NCBI GenBank assembly: GCA_021845885.1
Contig: JAJZVB010000008.1
Span: 1-33,871 of the forward strand
Length of the DNA: 33,871 bases
Reading direction: 5' to 3'
From: Pseudomonadota bacterium
Lineage (GTDB): Bacteria; Pseudomonadota; Gammaproteobacteria; Burkholderiales; JABEVD01
Below the pieces are notes generated by a model. The model searched no databases and had not been told where the DNA came from. It was given only the letters and a program-made list of their open reading frames with translations. Position numbers and translations under genes: made by a program. Positions 7,280-16,338 of the stretch are shown here, in pieces (position 1 is the first letter of the stretch; every line of letters starts with the position of its first letter).

Positions 7280-8407
7280 TCACCACTTGTGGTGGTCTGG
7301 CGTATCGGATTCGAAATAATCCAGGTGGTCGATCAGGGCCGGCTTGGAATGAGCGGGATTGAGGTACTGGTCGAGCAGTGCATCCTGTTCCGCTTTCTTC
7401 TTCATGAAATACCAGTAGACGATCCCCCCGATGCCCATCAAAACGAGCAGGACGACTATCCAGACCAGGTTGGACAGCGGTTTTGCCTCCTCCCTGGGCT
7501 GAGGCTTCGCTGCGTTCATCCCGGCAAGCAGTTTGTTGGTGGTGGCGATACGGCTCTGCAGCTCGACGAGCTTTCCTTCGAGCGTCTTGATCTGCGCCTT
7601 CAATTGCAGCATCTGCACCGCCTGGTCGTCAGCCCTTGAAATGATCTGGGTTTCCGTCCGCTTCAGATCATCGCTCGGTGCGGATTTGGCTTCCCCGGAA
7701 ACAATGTCGAGATGGAACGCGGGCTTCACCTTGGCAGGCTTAGAAACCTTCCTGGCAATCGATTCGCTTTTTCCCGGCGCGCCTGTCGATTTGAGGTCGG
7801 GGATGTTGAGCAGGGAACCGACCTGGATAAGGTCGGGGGAAATTCCCGGGTTTTCCTTCAGGATGGAGGCGATGAAACGCTTTCTGGCTTGCCCGTCATC
7901 CGGAAAGAAGGCATGGGCGATGCCGGTAAGGGTATCGTGAGGCTTGATTTTGAGGGTGGTTCCGCCCGAAGGCTTTTGCGCAGGCTTTTCGGGAACGGCC
8001 TTTTCCACCGGGCTTTCGGGCGGGGCGGCCGAGGTTGGCGGATCGAGGAACACGGTGAACGATTTTTCGATTTCTCCGCCGCAATGGATGCCGAGCTTCA
8101 GGGTGAGGATGGGTTCGTTGATGCGCTGGTCCGTCGTAATCCTGATGCGCCTTCCGGAATCCTCGAGCTCGAGCTTCGCATGCTTCAGCTGGAAGATGCC
8201 GGCGTCATCCTGGGCGGGATCGAGCGAAACGCAGGAAGCCTCCAGCGTTTCTTCCGGGGAGAGCGCGATCCTGACAGAAGCTTTGAATGCTTCGCCGAGA
8301 TGAGAATCGACCTGCAATGCGCCTATCCCGAGCGCCATGGCATGGCCGCTTAAGGCCAGCAGGACGATAGCGACCGGTTTTTTCAATTCAGTCAAGCCTG
8401 TATGCAT
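7280..8407 (-). CDS. FimV-like LysM membrane protein
   Basis: This 375-residue protein resembles the N-terminal part of FimV/HubP polar-organiser proteins. A signal segment (residues 9-26, ending AMA) leads into the FimV N-terminal domain, which begins LGIGALQVDSHLGEAF. A LysM peptidoglycan-binding domain lies at about 150-204 (IKPHDTLTGIAHAFF to VGSLLNIPD). A short coiled coil (about 262-292) and a single transmembrane helix (about 313-335) follow. The cytoplasmic tail is only 40 residues, whereas long FimV proteins carry a large acidic TPR-containing cytoplasmic region. It lies 63 bases after the chemoreceptor gene in the same direction, so it may be the last gene of the chemotaxis operon and help place the chemosensory array at the cell pole. 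That role is inference. Confidence 0.85.
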   Translation of the reverse strand: MHTGLTELKKPVAIVLLALSGHAMALGIGALQVDSHLGEAFKASVRIALSPEETLEASCVSLDPAQDDAGIFQLKHAKLELEDSGRRIRITTDQRINEPILTLKLGIHCGGEIEKSFTVFLDPPTSAAPPESPVEKAVPEKPAQKPSGGTTLKIKPHDTLTGIAHAFFPDDGQARKRFIASILKENPGISPDLIQVGSLLNIPDLKSTGAPGKSESIARKVSKPAKVKPAFHLDIVSGEAKSAPSDDLKRTETQIISRADDQAVQMLQLKAQIKTLEGKLVELQSRIATTNKLLAGMNAAKPQPREEAKPLSNLVWIVVLLVLMGIGGIVYWYFMKKKAEQDALLDQYLNPAHSKPALIDHLDYFESDTPDHHKW

Positions 8408-8470
8408 ATTCTATTGAGTGGCCGTCAATCCGTTATTCTAATGAATAGTCGGCCCAATTGAAATATGCCT

Positions 8471-10099
8471 TCAGACCTTGAATCTCGAAACCGATTCCTG
8501 CAGTTTGGACGCGAGTCGTTCCAGATGCTGCAGCGCTTGGGAAGTCTCGCGTATGGATGAGGAATTTTCCATGGCGAACCCGGCGATCTTCTCGACGCTC
8601 AAAGCGATTTCCTGGCTGGCCAGGCTCTGTTCCCGGGTTGCGCCGACCATGGAGCGGATCTTCTCCAGCGTGTTGTGCGCGCCTTCGTTGATCTTGGCGA
8701 GCGATTGAGCCGCCTCGTTCGTGAGGCTGACGCCCGCCGACACTTCCCGGCTGCTCTCGTCCATGATGGATACCGCCTGGTCTATTTCCTTGCAGAATGT
8801 TTCGATCATCACGGCCACATCGGTCGTCGCATGGGCGGTGCGCTCGGCAAGTTTTCTGACTTCGTCAGCCACCACGGCAAAACCTCTTCCCTGTTCGCCG
8901 GCTCTCGCCGCCTCGATGGCCGCATTCAGCGCGAGAAGATTGGTCTGGTCTGCAATTTCCTTGATGACCATCACGATCTTGCCGATCTCGGCCGAGCGCA
9001 ATTCGAGTGAGGAGACGAGCTTTGCGGAATCGCTGACGGAGACCGAAACCCTCGTCAATTCCTGGGCCGCGTCGACAGCGACTTTCTGACCGGCTTTGGA
9101 CAGTTCCTGCGCAGTGTTGGCGATGATTTCCGTTTCCGCCGCATCCTTGGCCACCTGTCTGATTCTGGCGCTGATATCGTCCACGCCTGCGGAAGTGGAT
9201 GAAGCTGCGGTGCTCTGCTGCTGCGAACCTTCGGCTATCCTGGCCGAAGCCTGCGCAAGCTGGGTCGCGGATTGCGACACTTCGTCGGCATAGCCGTGAA
9301 CCTGATGCACGATCTCCTGGAAATTGTCGGCCAGTGCGTTGAAGGCTCTGGCCGCCATGCCGATCTCGTCGTTGCTTTCGACTTCCACGCGCTTCGTGAG
9401 ATCGCTGTCATGCTGCATGCGCGTCATGACGGCCTGAAGATTTTTGGCCGGCTTGATGATGGTTCTGATGAACCAGCCGATGACGAAGAAAAGCAGGATC
9501 TGGAGGACGAGCTGCCCGATCCAGAGGCCCATGTCGACCCGTTTCAGCCCATCGTAATCCTCGGAAAGGTCGAGCAGGATGCTGGCTGCGCCGTTCGAGC
9601 TGCCCACCTTCACCTGGTGGCACATCAGGCAGTTCGTGCCGCGGAAATTGGTGCTCTCGATGAAGGGAATCACCGCCCTCAGGCCGGGCTTGCCGCCTTC
9701 AAGGGTCGTCTTCAGGAAAATGGGTTTTTCAGTGGAAAGCGCAGCCCGGTCCAGTTCATCTTTGGCCTGCTCTTCAGGAAGCCCTGGGCCGAACTGGTCG
9801 GAGACCTGCTTCGCCCTGATGATCCTGAGTTCGGCCACGCCCTGCGAGTCGCCCATTTTCTTGACCATCAGCGTCCTGTTCGCGGGATCGCTGATCATGC
9901 CGGTGACCATCAGCATGTTCATGCCGTTCAAGAGGCCGTCGGCCGATATCTGCGCGCGGATCTTGGCTTCTTCGATCATCCTTTGCTCGAAACGCGCCAT
10001 GGTCCAGCGCTGGGATGCGGCCAGCACGACGATCAGGAATCCCTGGATCAGGATCTGCAGTTTCGCCTGGATACTCAAAGAGTTCCATGTCGTTTTCAT
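8471..10099 (-). CDS. Methyl-accepting chemotaxis protein with periplasmic c-type haem motif
   Basis: This is a 542-residue chemoreceptor. Transmembrane helix 1 (about 13-30) and helix 2 (about 191-211) bracket a periplasmic sensor domain of about 160 residues. That domain contains CLMCH at residues 157-161, the CxxCH signature for covalent haem c. A HAMP domain (about 212-265) and a signalling domain follow, with the conserved hairpin tip [20 protein letters not shown] and [18 protein letters not shown]. No C-terminal CheR/CheB-tethering pentapeptide is visible; the protein ends SVSRFKV. Haem-containing receptors of this type are known or proposed sensors of redox state, oxygen or NO. GGGGGA precedes the ATG, and cheA ends 10 bases upstream, so the two are co-transcribed. 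Confidence 0.93.
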   Translation of the reverse strand: MKTTWNSLSIQAKLQILIQGFLIVVLAASQRWTMARFEQRMIEEAKIRAQISADGLLNGMNMLMVTGMISDPANRTLMVKKMGDSQGVAELRIIRAKQVSDQFGPGLPEEQAKDELDRAALSTEKPIFLKTTLEGGKPGLRAVIPFIESTNFRGTNCLMCHQVKVGSSNGAASILLDLSEDYDGLKRVDMGLWIGQLVLQILLFFVIGWFIRTIIKPAKNLQAVMTRMQHDSDLTKRVEVESNDEIGMAARAFNALADNFQEIVHQVHGYADEVSQSATQLAQASARIAEGSQQQSTAASSTSAGVDDISARIRQVAKDAAETEIIANTAQELSKAGQKVAVDAAQELTRVSVSVSDSAKLVSSLELRSAEIGKIVMVIKEIADQTNLLALNAAIEAARAGEQGRGFAVVADEVRKLAERTAHATTDVAVMIETFCKEIDQAVSIMDESSREVSAGVSLTNEAAQSLAKINEGAHNTLEKIRSMVGATREQSLASQEIALSVEKIAGFAMENSSSIRETSQALQHLERLASKLQESVSRFKV

Positions 10100-10109
10100 T
10101 TTTCCCCCT

Positions 10110-11924
10110 TCAGGCTGCCGCCTCCAGCTTGATCGGCTCCCGCTTGAACAGGCTGGCCTTTGTCGAAGATTCGCCGGAAAGCAGCTCTTCCATGTCGAGA
10201 ATCAGCACGATGGAGCCGTCCCCGGAAAGCGTGGCGCCCGCCACCCCCTTGGGCTTGATTCCCTTCAGCGGCTTGATGACGACGTCCTCCCGGCCGACGA
10301 AATTGTTCACGGCCAGGATGAAGTCCTTTCCTCCCGCCTTCATGAGCACGCCGTAAGTGGGAGGGACATCCTGAGGCCAGTTGATCATTTCGGAAAGCGC
10401 CCTGATGGGCAGCACTTCGTCCCTCACCACCATGGTGGCGCGCCCGGAAACGGACTGCACCTCTTTCGGATCGATGGGGATGATTTCCCTGACCATGGCC
10501 AAAGGCACGGCGAAAGATTGTCCGCTGATCTGGACGATCAGGACGGGGAGAATGGCGAGCGTCAACGGGAGATAAATCGAGAAGGTCGATCCCTTGCCGG
10601 GGACGGATGCGATTTCTATCCTGCCGTTGAGCTTCTGGATGTTGGTCCTGACGACATCCATGCCGACTCCCCTTCCGGAAACATTGGATATCTTGTCCTT
10701 GGTCGAGAAGCCGGGCATGAAGATGAGCCCCAGGCTTTGCTGCTCGTCCATGTTGTTGATCATTTCCTCGTCGACGATGCCTTTTTCAAGCGCCTTCCGC
10801 TTCAGGGTATTCGCGTTCATGCCGCGCCCGTCGTCGGTGATTTCGATGACGATATGATCCCCGGCCTGAATGGCGGAAAGCCTGACGGCCGCTTTTTCAG
10901 GTTTGCCTGCCGCGCGGCGCTCTTCAGGCGTCTCGATGCCGTGATCGACCGCATTCCTGATGAGGTGGACGAGCGGATCGGAAAGCTCCTCGATCATGGT
11001 TTTGTCGAGTTCGGTTTCCTCCCCTGAGATTTCAAGCTCCATTTCCTTGCCGAGTTGGCGGGCGAGATCGCGCGCCATGCGCGGATATTTCTGGAAAAGG
11101 CGGCCCACGGGCTGCATGCGCGTTTTCATGACCGCGTTTTGCAATATGCCGACGAGGAGATCGAGCTGATTCACGGCCTCGTCAAGGTCGCGCAGCGTCT
11201 GCTGGTCGTTCTTCCCCTGCAGGATATTGTTTTTCAGGCAGTTCAGGCGGTTTTTCGTCAATCCGATTTCGCCTGAGAGATTGAGCACCTGGTCGAGCCT
11301 GGTCGTATCGATCCTGATCGTGGTTTCCTTTTCCACCGCAGCCTTGTCCGATTCCCGCCTTGGGCTTTTTTCCCTGACGGCATCGGTTTCACGCCGCTGC
11401 CGCGCCGCCTCGACGGGGGGGGGCACCGGATGAGTCTGCGCTACCGGCTGAACTACAGGCTGGGCCAGGCTGTGGTAAAATTTTTCCCAGTCCGGGCCTT
11501 TTTCGGCAGCCCTGGCCTCAACTGCCAGCGCCTCGCCCTTGACCGCGCTGGAAAGCTTTTCCAGGAGGACCGCATCGGCAGGAGAAGGCTGGGTGGCATG
11601 GGCGAGCGATCCGAACATGTCCCTGACTGCGCCTGTCGCCGCGAAAATCGCGTCCATGATGCCAGGCGTCATGACGAGTTCACCGTTCCTGAGCTTGTCG
11701 AAAAGATTCTCGGTGAGATGGCAGAGCTTCACCATCTCCGTGGCATTGAGGAAGCCAGCCCCCCCCTTGATGGTGTGGAAATTCCTGAAGATGTCGTTGA
11801 GCAGCTTCTTGTTGCCGGGATCCTTCTCAAGGTCGACCAGCTTGTTGTCGACATCCGAAAGCAGGTCGCCTGCTTCCTGCAGGAAATCCTGGAGCATTTC
11901 TTCATTGCCGGCAAAGTCGTTCAT
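10110..11924 (-). CDS. cheA: Chemotaxis histidine kinase CheA
   Basis: This 604-residue cytoplasmic kinase autophosphorylates on the HPt domain and passes phosphate to CheY. The HPt domain has the phospho-accepting His50 in [12 protein letters not shown] variable Pro-rich linker (about 125-205) replaces the CheY-binding P2 domain, which I cannot recognise, so the protein is shorter than E. coli CheA (654). The dimerisation helices follow, then the ATPase domain with the N box [26 protein letters not shown] and [10 protein letters not shown] CheW-like regulatory domain closes the protein ([17 protein letters not shown]). The start has GGAGG upstream. It lies 12 bases after cheZ and 10 bases before the receptor gene. 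Confidence 0.97.
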   Translation of the reverse strand: MNDFAGNEEMLQDFLQEAGDLLSDVDNKLVDLEKDPGNKKLLNDIFRNFHTIKGGAGFLNATEMVKLCHLTENLFDKLRNGELVMTPGIMDAIFAATGAVRDMFGSLAHATQPSPADAVLLEKLSSAVKGEALAVEARAAEKGPDWEKFYHSLAQPVVQPVAQTHPVPPPVEAARQRRETDAVREKSPRRESDKAAVEKETTIRIDTTRLDQVLNLSGEIGLTKNRLNCLKNNILQGKNDQQTLRDLDEAVNQLDLLVGILQNAVMKTRMQPVGRLFQKYPRMARDLARQLGKEMELEISGEETELDKTMIEELSDPLVHLIRNAVDHGIETPEERRAAGKPEKAAVRLSAIQAGDHIVIEITDDGRGMNANTLKRKALEKGIVDEEMINNMDEQQSLGLIFMPGFSTKDKISNVSGRGVGMDVVRTNIQKLNGRIEIASVPGKGSTFSIYLPLTLAILPVLIVQISGQSFAVPLAMVREIIPIDPKEVQSVSGRATMVVRDEVLPIRALSEMINWPQDVPPTYGVLMKAGGKDFILAVNNFVGREDVVIKPLKGIKPKGVAGATLSGDGSIVLILDMEELLSGESSTKASLFKREPIKLEAAA

Positions 11925-11936
11925 TCCGCTCCTCCC

Positions 11937-12638
11937 TCAAAAACCCAGACTTTCCAGGAGCTCGTCCACCTGAGCCTGATTACTTACGACATCCATTCTG
12001 CCATCCGCATTGATGACAGGACCGTTCATCAATCCTGTCGGCGTTTCTGCCTGCGGCGAATTCTCGATCAGCAGCTGGAGAAGCTGGGATTCGACGCCTC
12101 TCACGATTTCGACCACTTTCTTGATGACCTGACCGGTGAGGTCCTGGAAATCCTGGGCCATCATGATTTCGGTGAGCTGGCTGTTCGTGGCTTTCACCTG
12201 AACCGGAATGTCGTTGAGGTAGTTCCTTGTTTTTTCGACAAGTTCCTTGAATTCGTCGACGGATAGGCTGTTTTCGAACACTTTCTGCCATTGGGTGGAA
12301 AGCGCCTGGGCGTGGTCGGACAATTTTTCCTGTATGGGTCTTGCGATTTCAGTCGCGTTAAGCACGCGCTCGGCGGCCTGCTGGGTCAAATTGGCGATGT
12401 AGGCGAGGCGATCGTTCGCATCGGGGATGGAGACAGCCACTTTTTCAAGGGATTTGTCGAAGCCCAGTTCGTGCAATGCGTCGAAGAGATCCCGTGTCAA
12501 ATGGCCGATCTTCGAAACCACGGGTTCCTGCGCCTCATGCTGCACTTCCTGGCGCTTCACAGGCGCTTCGGGTTCGCTTTCCATGTTCGATTGAACTATG
12601 GAATCGAACAGTGCCTCCAGATCCTCGGTGTCTTCCAT
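11937..12638 (-). CDS. cheZ: CheY-P phosphatase CheZ
   Basis: This 233-residue protein dephosphorylates CheY-P to reset the flagellar motor signal. The long helical hairpin includes the active-site helix MMAQDFQDLTGQVIKK, with the catalytic Asp and Gln (E. coli D143 and Q147) present. The C-terminal CheY-docking peptide is conserved as QVDELLESLGF after a flexible linker. The N-terminus is acidic and variable, as usual. The ribosome-binding site GGGAGGA is formed by the last codons of cheY (Met-Gly-Gly-stop), so the two genes are tightly coupled. Confidence 0.97.
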   Translation of the reverse strand: MEDTEDLEALFDSIVQSNMESEPEAPVKRQEVQHEAQEPVVSKIGHLTRDLFDALHELGFDKSLEKVAVSIPDANDRLAYIANLTQQAAERVLNATEIARPIQEKLSDHAQALSTQWQKVFENSLSVDEFKELVEKTRNYLNDIPVQVKATNSQLTEIMMAQDFQDLTGQVIKKVVEIVRGVESQLLQLLIENSPQAETPTGLMNGPVINADGRMDVVSNQAQVDELLESLGF

Positions 12639-12640
12639 GT

Positions 12641-13030
12641 CTATCCTCCCATGGTCTTGAAGATTTTTTGGAGTTTCTCGTCGAGCGTCGCGGCCGTGAA
12701 GGGCTTGACGATATAACCGCTCGCCCCCGCCTTGGCCGCCTCGATGATGTTCTCCTTCTTGGCTTCGGCCGTCACCATCAATACAGGCAGATGCTTGAGC
12801 ATCGGATCGGACCGGATCGACCTCAGCAGGTCGATTCCGCTCATGTTGGGCATGTTCCAGTCGGAAACGACGAATTCGAAATTGCCGCTCTGCAATTTTT
12901 TCAACGCATCCACGCCGTCCTCGGCTTCCGTGACATTGGGAAAGCCCAGCTCCTTGAGCAGGTTGCGGATGATCCTGCGCATTGTCGAAAAATCGTCGAC
13001 CACCAGAATTTTCAAATCGGCCTTCGCCAT
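12641..13030 (-). CDS. cheY: Chemotaxis response regulator CheY
   Basis: This 129-residue single receiver domain binds the flagellar switch when phosphorylated. It is nearly collinear with E. coli CheY. The acidic pocket is [11 protein letters not shown], the phospho-acceptor is Asp57 in [10 protein letters not shown], and Thr87 and Lys109 are present ([22 protein letters not shown]). I chose the ATG at 13030 over one 13 codons upstream because [13 protein letters not shown] aligns with the E. coli start and GGAG precedes it. Confidence 0.98.
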   Translation of the reverse strand: MAKADLKILVVDDFSTMRRIIRNLLKELGFPNVTEAEDGVDALKKLQSGNFEFVVSDWNMPNMSGIDLLRSIRSDPMLKHLPVLMVTAEAKKENIIEAAKAGASGYIVKPFTAATLDEKLQKIFKTMGG

Positions 13031-13076
13031 AACATCTCCATAATCAATCCATTCGAATGCAGCGCTCAATCCGTGG

Positions 13077-13105
13077 ATTATTCCGAATAGGATCTATTTG
13101 GTCAA
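13077..13105 (-). promoter_or_regulatory. Possible internal promoter upstream of cheY
   Basis: In the 75-base gap between the second cheV and cheY, the minus strand has TTGACC (13100-13105) and AATAAT (13077-13082) with a 17-base spacer. This could drive cheY-cheZ-cheA separately from the cheV genes. Confidence 0.3.
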
Positions 13106-14032
13106 TTATCTTTCCAGATACTGCCTCATGGTTTCGGCCAGGATGCTCGGGTTGAATTTCGCGACATAGTCGTCCACCCCGACGGCCTTTCCCATCGACC
13201 GATTCGCTTCCGAGGAAAGGGAGGAATGCATGACTACCGGAATCCCGGCGAATCGCGAATCTGACTTGATGTTCCGGGTGAGGACATAGCCGTCCATCTC
13301 GGGCATTTCGGCGTCCACCAGGATCAGCCTTATCCTTTCGTTGAGCGGCGCTTCCATGCCCTGGGCGGCCATGGCCTGAAGTTTTTCCCAGGCTTCCCTG
13401 CCGTTGTTCGCCTGATAGTATTTCACGCCGAGCTTGTCCAGCACCTGCATGATTTCCTTCCGGGCCACCATGGAATCGTCGGCGAAGAATATCGTGGTTT
13501 CCCCTTCAGCCTGGACCGGCGTGACATCGGGAATGTCCGATTCACCGAAAGCCTGGACCAGGATCTGTTCCACGTCCAGGATCGAAACCAGCCTGCCGTC
13601 GCCGAGTTCGGTCACCGAGGTGATCAAGCCTTCATTGCCTGTCAGCATGGATTCAGGCGACTTCACCTTTTCCCAGTCCACCCGGATGATGCGGTCGACG
13701 CTCTCGACCAGAAATCCCTGCGTCTGCCTGCTGTATTCGGTCACCATCATGGTTTCACCGATTTCCCCGTTTTCGATGTTGAGGAAACTCGAAAGATTGA
13801 GCACGGGGATGATGTTGCCCCGCAGCGAAATGATGCCGACGACGCCGGGATGCATGTTGGGCGTTTTGGTGATGGGCGGGGTCTTGGTCACTTCCCTGAT
13901 CTTGAACACGTTGATGCCGAAAGTTTCGCTCGTGCCGAGGGAAAAAAGCAGGATTTCCATCTTGTTCGATCCGGCGAGCGTGGTGCGGGCATCTATGCTG
14001 GCCAGAAGCGTATTGTTTATTCCGGATTCCAT
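13106..14032 (-). CDS. cheV: Chemotaxis protein CheV (downstream copy)
   Basis: This 308-residue protein joins a CheW-like coupling domain (about 15-160; ILLFSLGTSETFGINVFKIREV, split here as ILLFSLG and FGINVFKIREV, and GIISLRGNIIPV) to a receiver domain (about 178-305). The receiver keeps the acidic pair in FFADDSMVAR, the phospho-acceptor Asp in LILVDAEMPEMDGY, HSSLSSEAN, and Lys in VAKFNP. CheV couples receptors to CheA and may buffer signalling through its phosphorylation. A strong ribosome-binding site (AGGAG) overlaps the stop of the upstream cheV copy. This window has no separate cheW, cheR or cheB, so CheV may supply the coupling function locally. Confidence 0.95.
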   Translation of the reverse strand: MESGINNTLLASIDARTTLAGSNKMEILLFSLGTSETFGINVFKIREVTKTPPITKTPNMHPGVVGIISLRGNIIPVLNLSSFLNIENGEIGETMMVTEYSRQTQGFLVESVDRIIRVDWEKVKSPESMLTGNEGLITSVTELGDGRLVSILDVEQILVQAFGESDIPDVTPVQAEGETTIFFADDSMVARKEIMQVLDKLGVKYYQANNGREAWEKLQAMAAQGMEAPLNERIRLILVDAEMPEMDGYVLTRNIKSDSRFAGIPVVMHSSLSSEANRSMGKAVGVDDYVAKFNPSILAETMRQYLER

Positions 14033-14041
14033 CAGTTTCTC

Positions 14042-14980
14042 CTAGGCGAGCAGGCGCCTGAGCGTCGCTGCAAGCTTGTGCGGCTCGAATTTCGATACAT
14101 ACTCGTCAACCCCCACGGACTGTCCGAGCTGCTGGTTGGAAGTGCCTGAAAGGGAGGAATGCATGATCACGGGGATGCCCGCGAAGCGGGGATCGGACTT
14201 GATTTTCTTGGTCAGGAGATAGCCGTCCATTTCGGGCATTTCCACATCCGTGAGGACGAGCTGGACGAGTTCCTTCAGCGGAGTGTGCATTGATTCCGCC
14301 CGGTTGGCCAGCGCAAGGAGTTCTTCCCAGGCCTGCTTTCCGTTCACTGCGCTCATGTAATCGATGTTCATCGCCTTCAGGGTGGTTTCGATCTGATGTC
14401 TCGCCACGGAAGAGTCGTCGACGAAAAAAATGGAGCGCCTGGCCTCGAGCGGTTCTATGCCGACGAAGAGATGGCTGTCGTCGAAGCGGCTGGTTTCGGA
14501 AAGAATCTTTTCCACATCGAGCAGCATGACGAGTCGGCCATCGGCGAGTTCCGTGACCGCCGTGACGAGGCCGCCCATCTTCGCGGTCAGCATTTCAGGT
14601 GGAACCTTCATGGCAGACCAGTCGAGCCTCAAGATGATGTCGACCGCTTCGACCAGGAAACCCTGAGTATGTCCGTTGTATTCCGTGACAATCAGGATTT
14701 CCGGCTTCTTGCCGGTTTCAATCCCGGCATATTTCGCAATGTCCACGACAGGAACAAGCACGCCCCTGAGGCTTACCATACCTTCCACGGCGGAAGGCAT
14801 TTCCGGCGCCCGGGTGATTTCGGGGGCGCGCATGACTTCGCGCACCTTGAAGACATTGATGCCGAAACTTTCGTTCCTTCCGCTCCTGAGATCCGTTCCA
14901 AGGGAAAAAAGCAGGATTTCCAGCTTGTTTGTCCCTGCCAGCTTGGTGCGGGCATCGATGTTTTTTAGAAGTTCCGACAT
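14042..14980 (-). CDS. cheV: Chemotaxis protein CheV (upstream copy)
   Basis: This 312-residue protein is a paralogue of the next gene, with the same CheW-receiver layout. The coupling domain contains FGINVFKVREVMRAPEITRA and GMVSLRGVLVPVVD. The receiver has FFVDDSSVARHQI, the phospho-acceptor Asp in LVLTDVEMPEMDGY, and Lys in YVSKFEP. It carries a short insert after LLFSLGT (DLRSGRNE) that the other copy lacks. The two copies end differently and diverge in the linker, so the duplication is not recent. AAGG precedes the ATG. Either the small reading frame at 15042-15209 or this gene is the first of the operon. Confidence 0.95.
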   Translation of the reverse strand: MSELLKNIDARTKLAGTNKLEILLFSLGTDLRSGRNESFGINVFKVREVMRAPEITRAPEMPSAVEGMVSLRGVLVPVVDIAKYAGIETGKKPEILIVTEYNGHTQGFLVEAVDIILRLDWSAMKVPPEMLTAKMGGLVTAVTELADGRLVMLLDVEKILSETSRFDDSHLFVGIEPLEARRSIFFVDDSSVARHQIETTLKAMNIDYMSAVNGKQAWEELLALANRAESMHTPLKELVQLVLTDVEMPEMDGYLLTKKIKSDPRFAGIPVIMHSSLSGTSNQQLGQSVGVDEYVSKFEPHKLAATLRRLLA

Positions 14981-15041
14981 GCGGATCGCCTTTGATGATT
15001 ATTTCGATACGAATCTGCGATGGTCTTGTCTGGAGAACGCA

Positions 15042-15209
15042 TCAGCATTGCTGCAAAGCATACATTCTGCAAAGAAATGCGTCTATATCGGCATCAAGCA
15101 AATCAGGCGGAATGCATCGCGCTTCCCCGTGGGTCGAGGCGACTTCCCGGGGCCATTCGACTTCCTGACATTCCCATTCCAGCGAATCCATTTGCATCGT
15201 CACGATCAT
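15042..15209 (-). CDS. Candidate 55-residue small protein heading the chemotaxis operon
   Basis: An ATG at 15209 is preceded by a strong ribosome-binding site (GGGAGG, 5-6 bases upstream) and opens a 55-codon frame ending in TGA 61 bases before cheV. The peptide begins MIVTMQMDSLEWECQEVEWP and is acidic, with four Cys, two Trp and no membrane segment. I recognise no family. Support for coding comes from the ribosome-binding site, the position 26 bases after the inferred start of the sigma-28-like promoter, and the same direction as the che genes. Without it, the leader between promoter and cheV would be about 250 bases. It could also be a leader peptide or non-coding. Confidence 0.5.
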   Translation of the reverse strand: MIVTMQMDSLEWECQEVEWPREVASTHGEARCIPPDLLDADIDAFLCRMYALQQC

Positions 15210-15242
15210 GATCGCCTCCCTTTCAACGTCAGTCTTGATACT

Positions 15243-15269
15243 ATAACGGACGAGCGGGATAAAAGTTTA
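15243..15269 (-). promoter_or_regulatory. Sigma-28 (FliA)-like promoter of the chemotaxis operon
   Basis: On the minus strand TAAACTTT (15262-15269) is followed after exactly 11 bases by TCCGTTAT (15243-15250). The enterobacterial FliA consensus is TAAAGTTT-N11-GCCGATAA, so the -35 matches at 7 of 8 positions and the -10 at 5 of 8. Location upstream of six chemotaxis genes fits the known sigma-28 regulon. The -35 end overlaps the ribosome-binding site of the divergent glycosyltransferase-like gene. Confidence 0.55.
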
Positions 15270-15279
15270 GGTGGAGCTT

Positions 15280-16338
15280 ATGGAAAAGAAAAAACGCATT
15301 CTGATCGACATTTCCGCCCACGGCTATGGCCATATTGCCCAGACTGCGCCTGTCGTCAACAGGCTGTTCGGGCGGCAACCGCTGGAAGTGACCATCCGGT
15401 CCGGCGCCCCCGAAAATGTCCTGAGGGAGCGCTTCGATTGTCCTTTCGAATGGATAGACCGGTCCGTGGATTTCGGCATGAGGATGAAGAACGCGGTCGA
15501 CGTCGATGTGGCTGCGACGGCTTCGAATTATCGGGTCTTCCATGAAAACTGGAAGGGGAGGATTGAAGCCGAGGCAAAATGGCTGGCATCCGCTTCATTC
15601 GATCTGATCCTCTGCAACGTGCCCTATCTTCCCCTGAAGGCGGCAAAACTGGCCGGGATTCCTTCCGTGGCCATGTGTTCGCTCAACTGGGCCGACCTTT
15701 ACCGTCATTATTGCGGGGAAGGCGCCGTTTATGAAGAGATCCTGGATGCCTACCGGAGCGCTGCAGCTTTCCTCACGATCGAGCCGGCCATGCCGATGGA
15801 AGGGCTCGATACGGTGAGAGTCGGGCCTGTCGCGGAAACAGGAAAAAGAAGGAGGGAGGAACTGCGCGAACTTCTGCGCCTGGGAAGGGATGAGAAAATA
15901 GCCCTCGTTTCGATGGGCGGGATGGCCTATTCGATTCCCTTCGAAAAATGGCCCTTATTCGAGCATGTACACTGGCTTGTGCCCGAAAATGTTTCCCGCC
16001 CGGACATGACGGCTTTCGGGGCGCTTGCCATGCCCTTTGCCGATCTGCTCGCATCATGCGATGTGCTGGTCACGAAGCCGGGCTACGGCAGCTTCGTCGA
16101 AGCGGCGCTTTGCGGCGTTGCCGTGCTCTATATTTCAAGAGGAGACTGGCCTGAAGCGCCTTTTCTCGTGAAATGGCTGGCAGGAAACGCAAGATGCCTT
16201 GAAGTGGAGAGGAAAGCGCTAGAAGAAGGCGATATCGGCGAACCGCTGAACAGGCTTCTTGCCATGCCCGAAAAACCATTGCCCCTTGCGACAGGCATTG
16301 GGCAGGCGTCGGATTTCCTGGCGGCGCTCTTTACTTGA
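15280..16338 (+). CDS. GT-B fold glycosyltransferase-like protein
   Basis: This 352-residue soluble protein begins MEKKKRILIDISAHGYGHIA, matching the Gly-rich N-terminal loop of GT-B glycosyltransferases such as the MurG and YjiC types. The C-terminal half has a nucleotide-sugar-binding-like segment (DVLVTKPGYGSFVEAALCGV, then RGDWPEAPFL), where such enzymes carry GxGT and an acidic residue. Donor and acceptor are unknown. ATG 15280 is chosen over GTG 15271 because AGGTGG lies 5 bases before it. The gene stands alone between the divergent chemotaxis operon and a convergent lipoprotein gene, with which it overlaps by 8 bases at the 3' end. Confidence 0.7.
   Translation: MEKKKRILIDISAHGYGHIAQTAPVVNRLFGRQPLEVTIRSGAPENVLRERFDCPFEWIDRSVDFGMRMKNAVDVDVAATASNYRVFHENWKGRIEAEAKWLASASFDLILCNVPYLPLKAAKLAGIPSVAMCSLNWADLYRHYCGEGAVYEEILDAYRSAAAFLTIEPAMPMEGLDTVRVGPVAETGKRRREELRELLRLGRDEKIALVSMGGMAYSIPFEKWPLFEHVHWLVPENVSRPDMTAFGALAMPFADLLASCDVLVTKPGYGSFVEAALCGVAVLYISRGDWPEAPFLVKWLAGNARCLEVERKALEEGDIGEPLNRLLAMPEKPLPLATGIGQASDFLAALFT

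Noticed and set aside
9272-11027. Plus-strand open frames of 286 and 482 codons
   Set aside because: They are antisense to the chemoreceptor and cheA, both complete with all motifs.
15203-15214. Perfect palindrome CGATCATGATCG
   Set aside because: It straddles the start codon of the small protein and is short enough to arise by chance; no partner site was seen.
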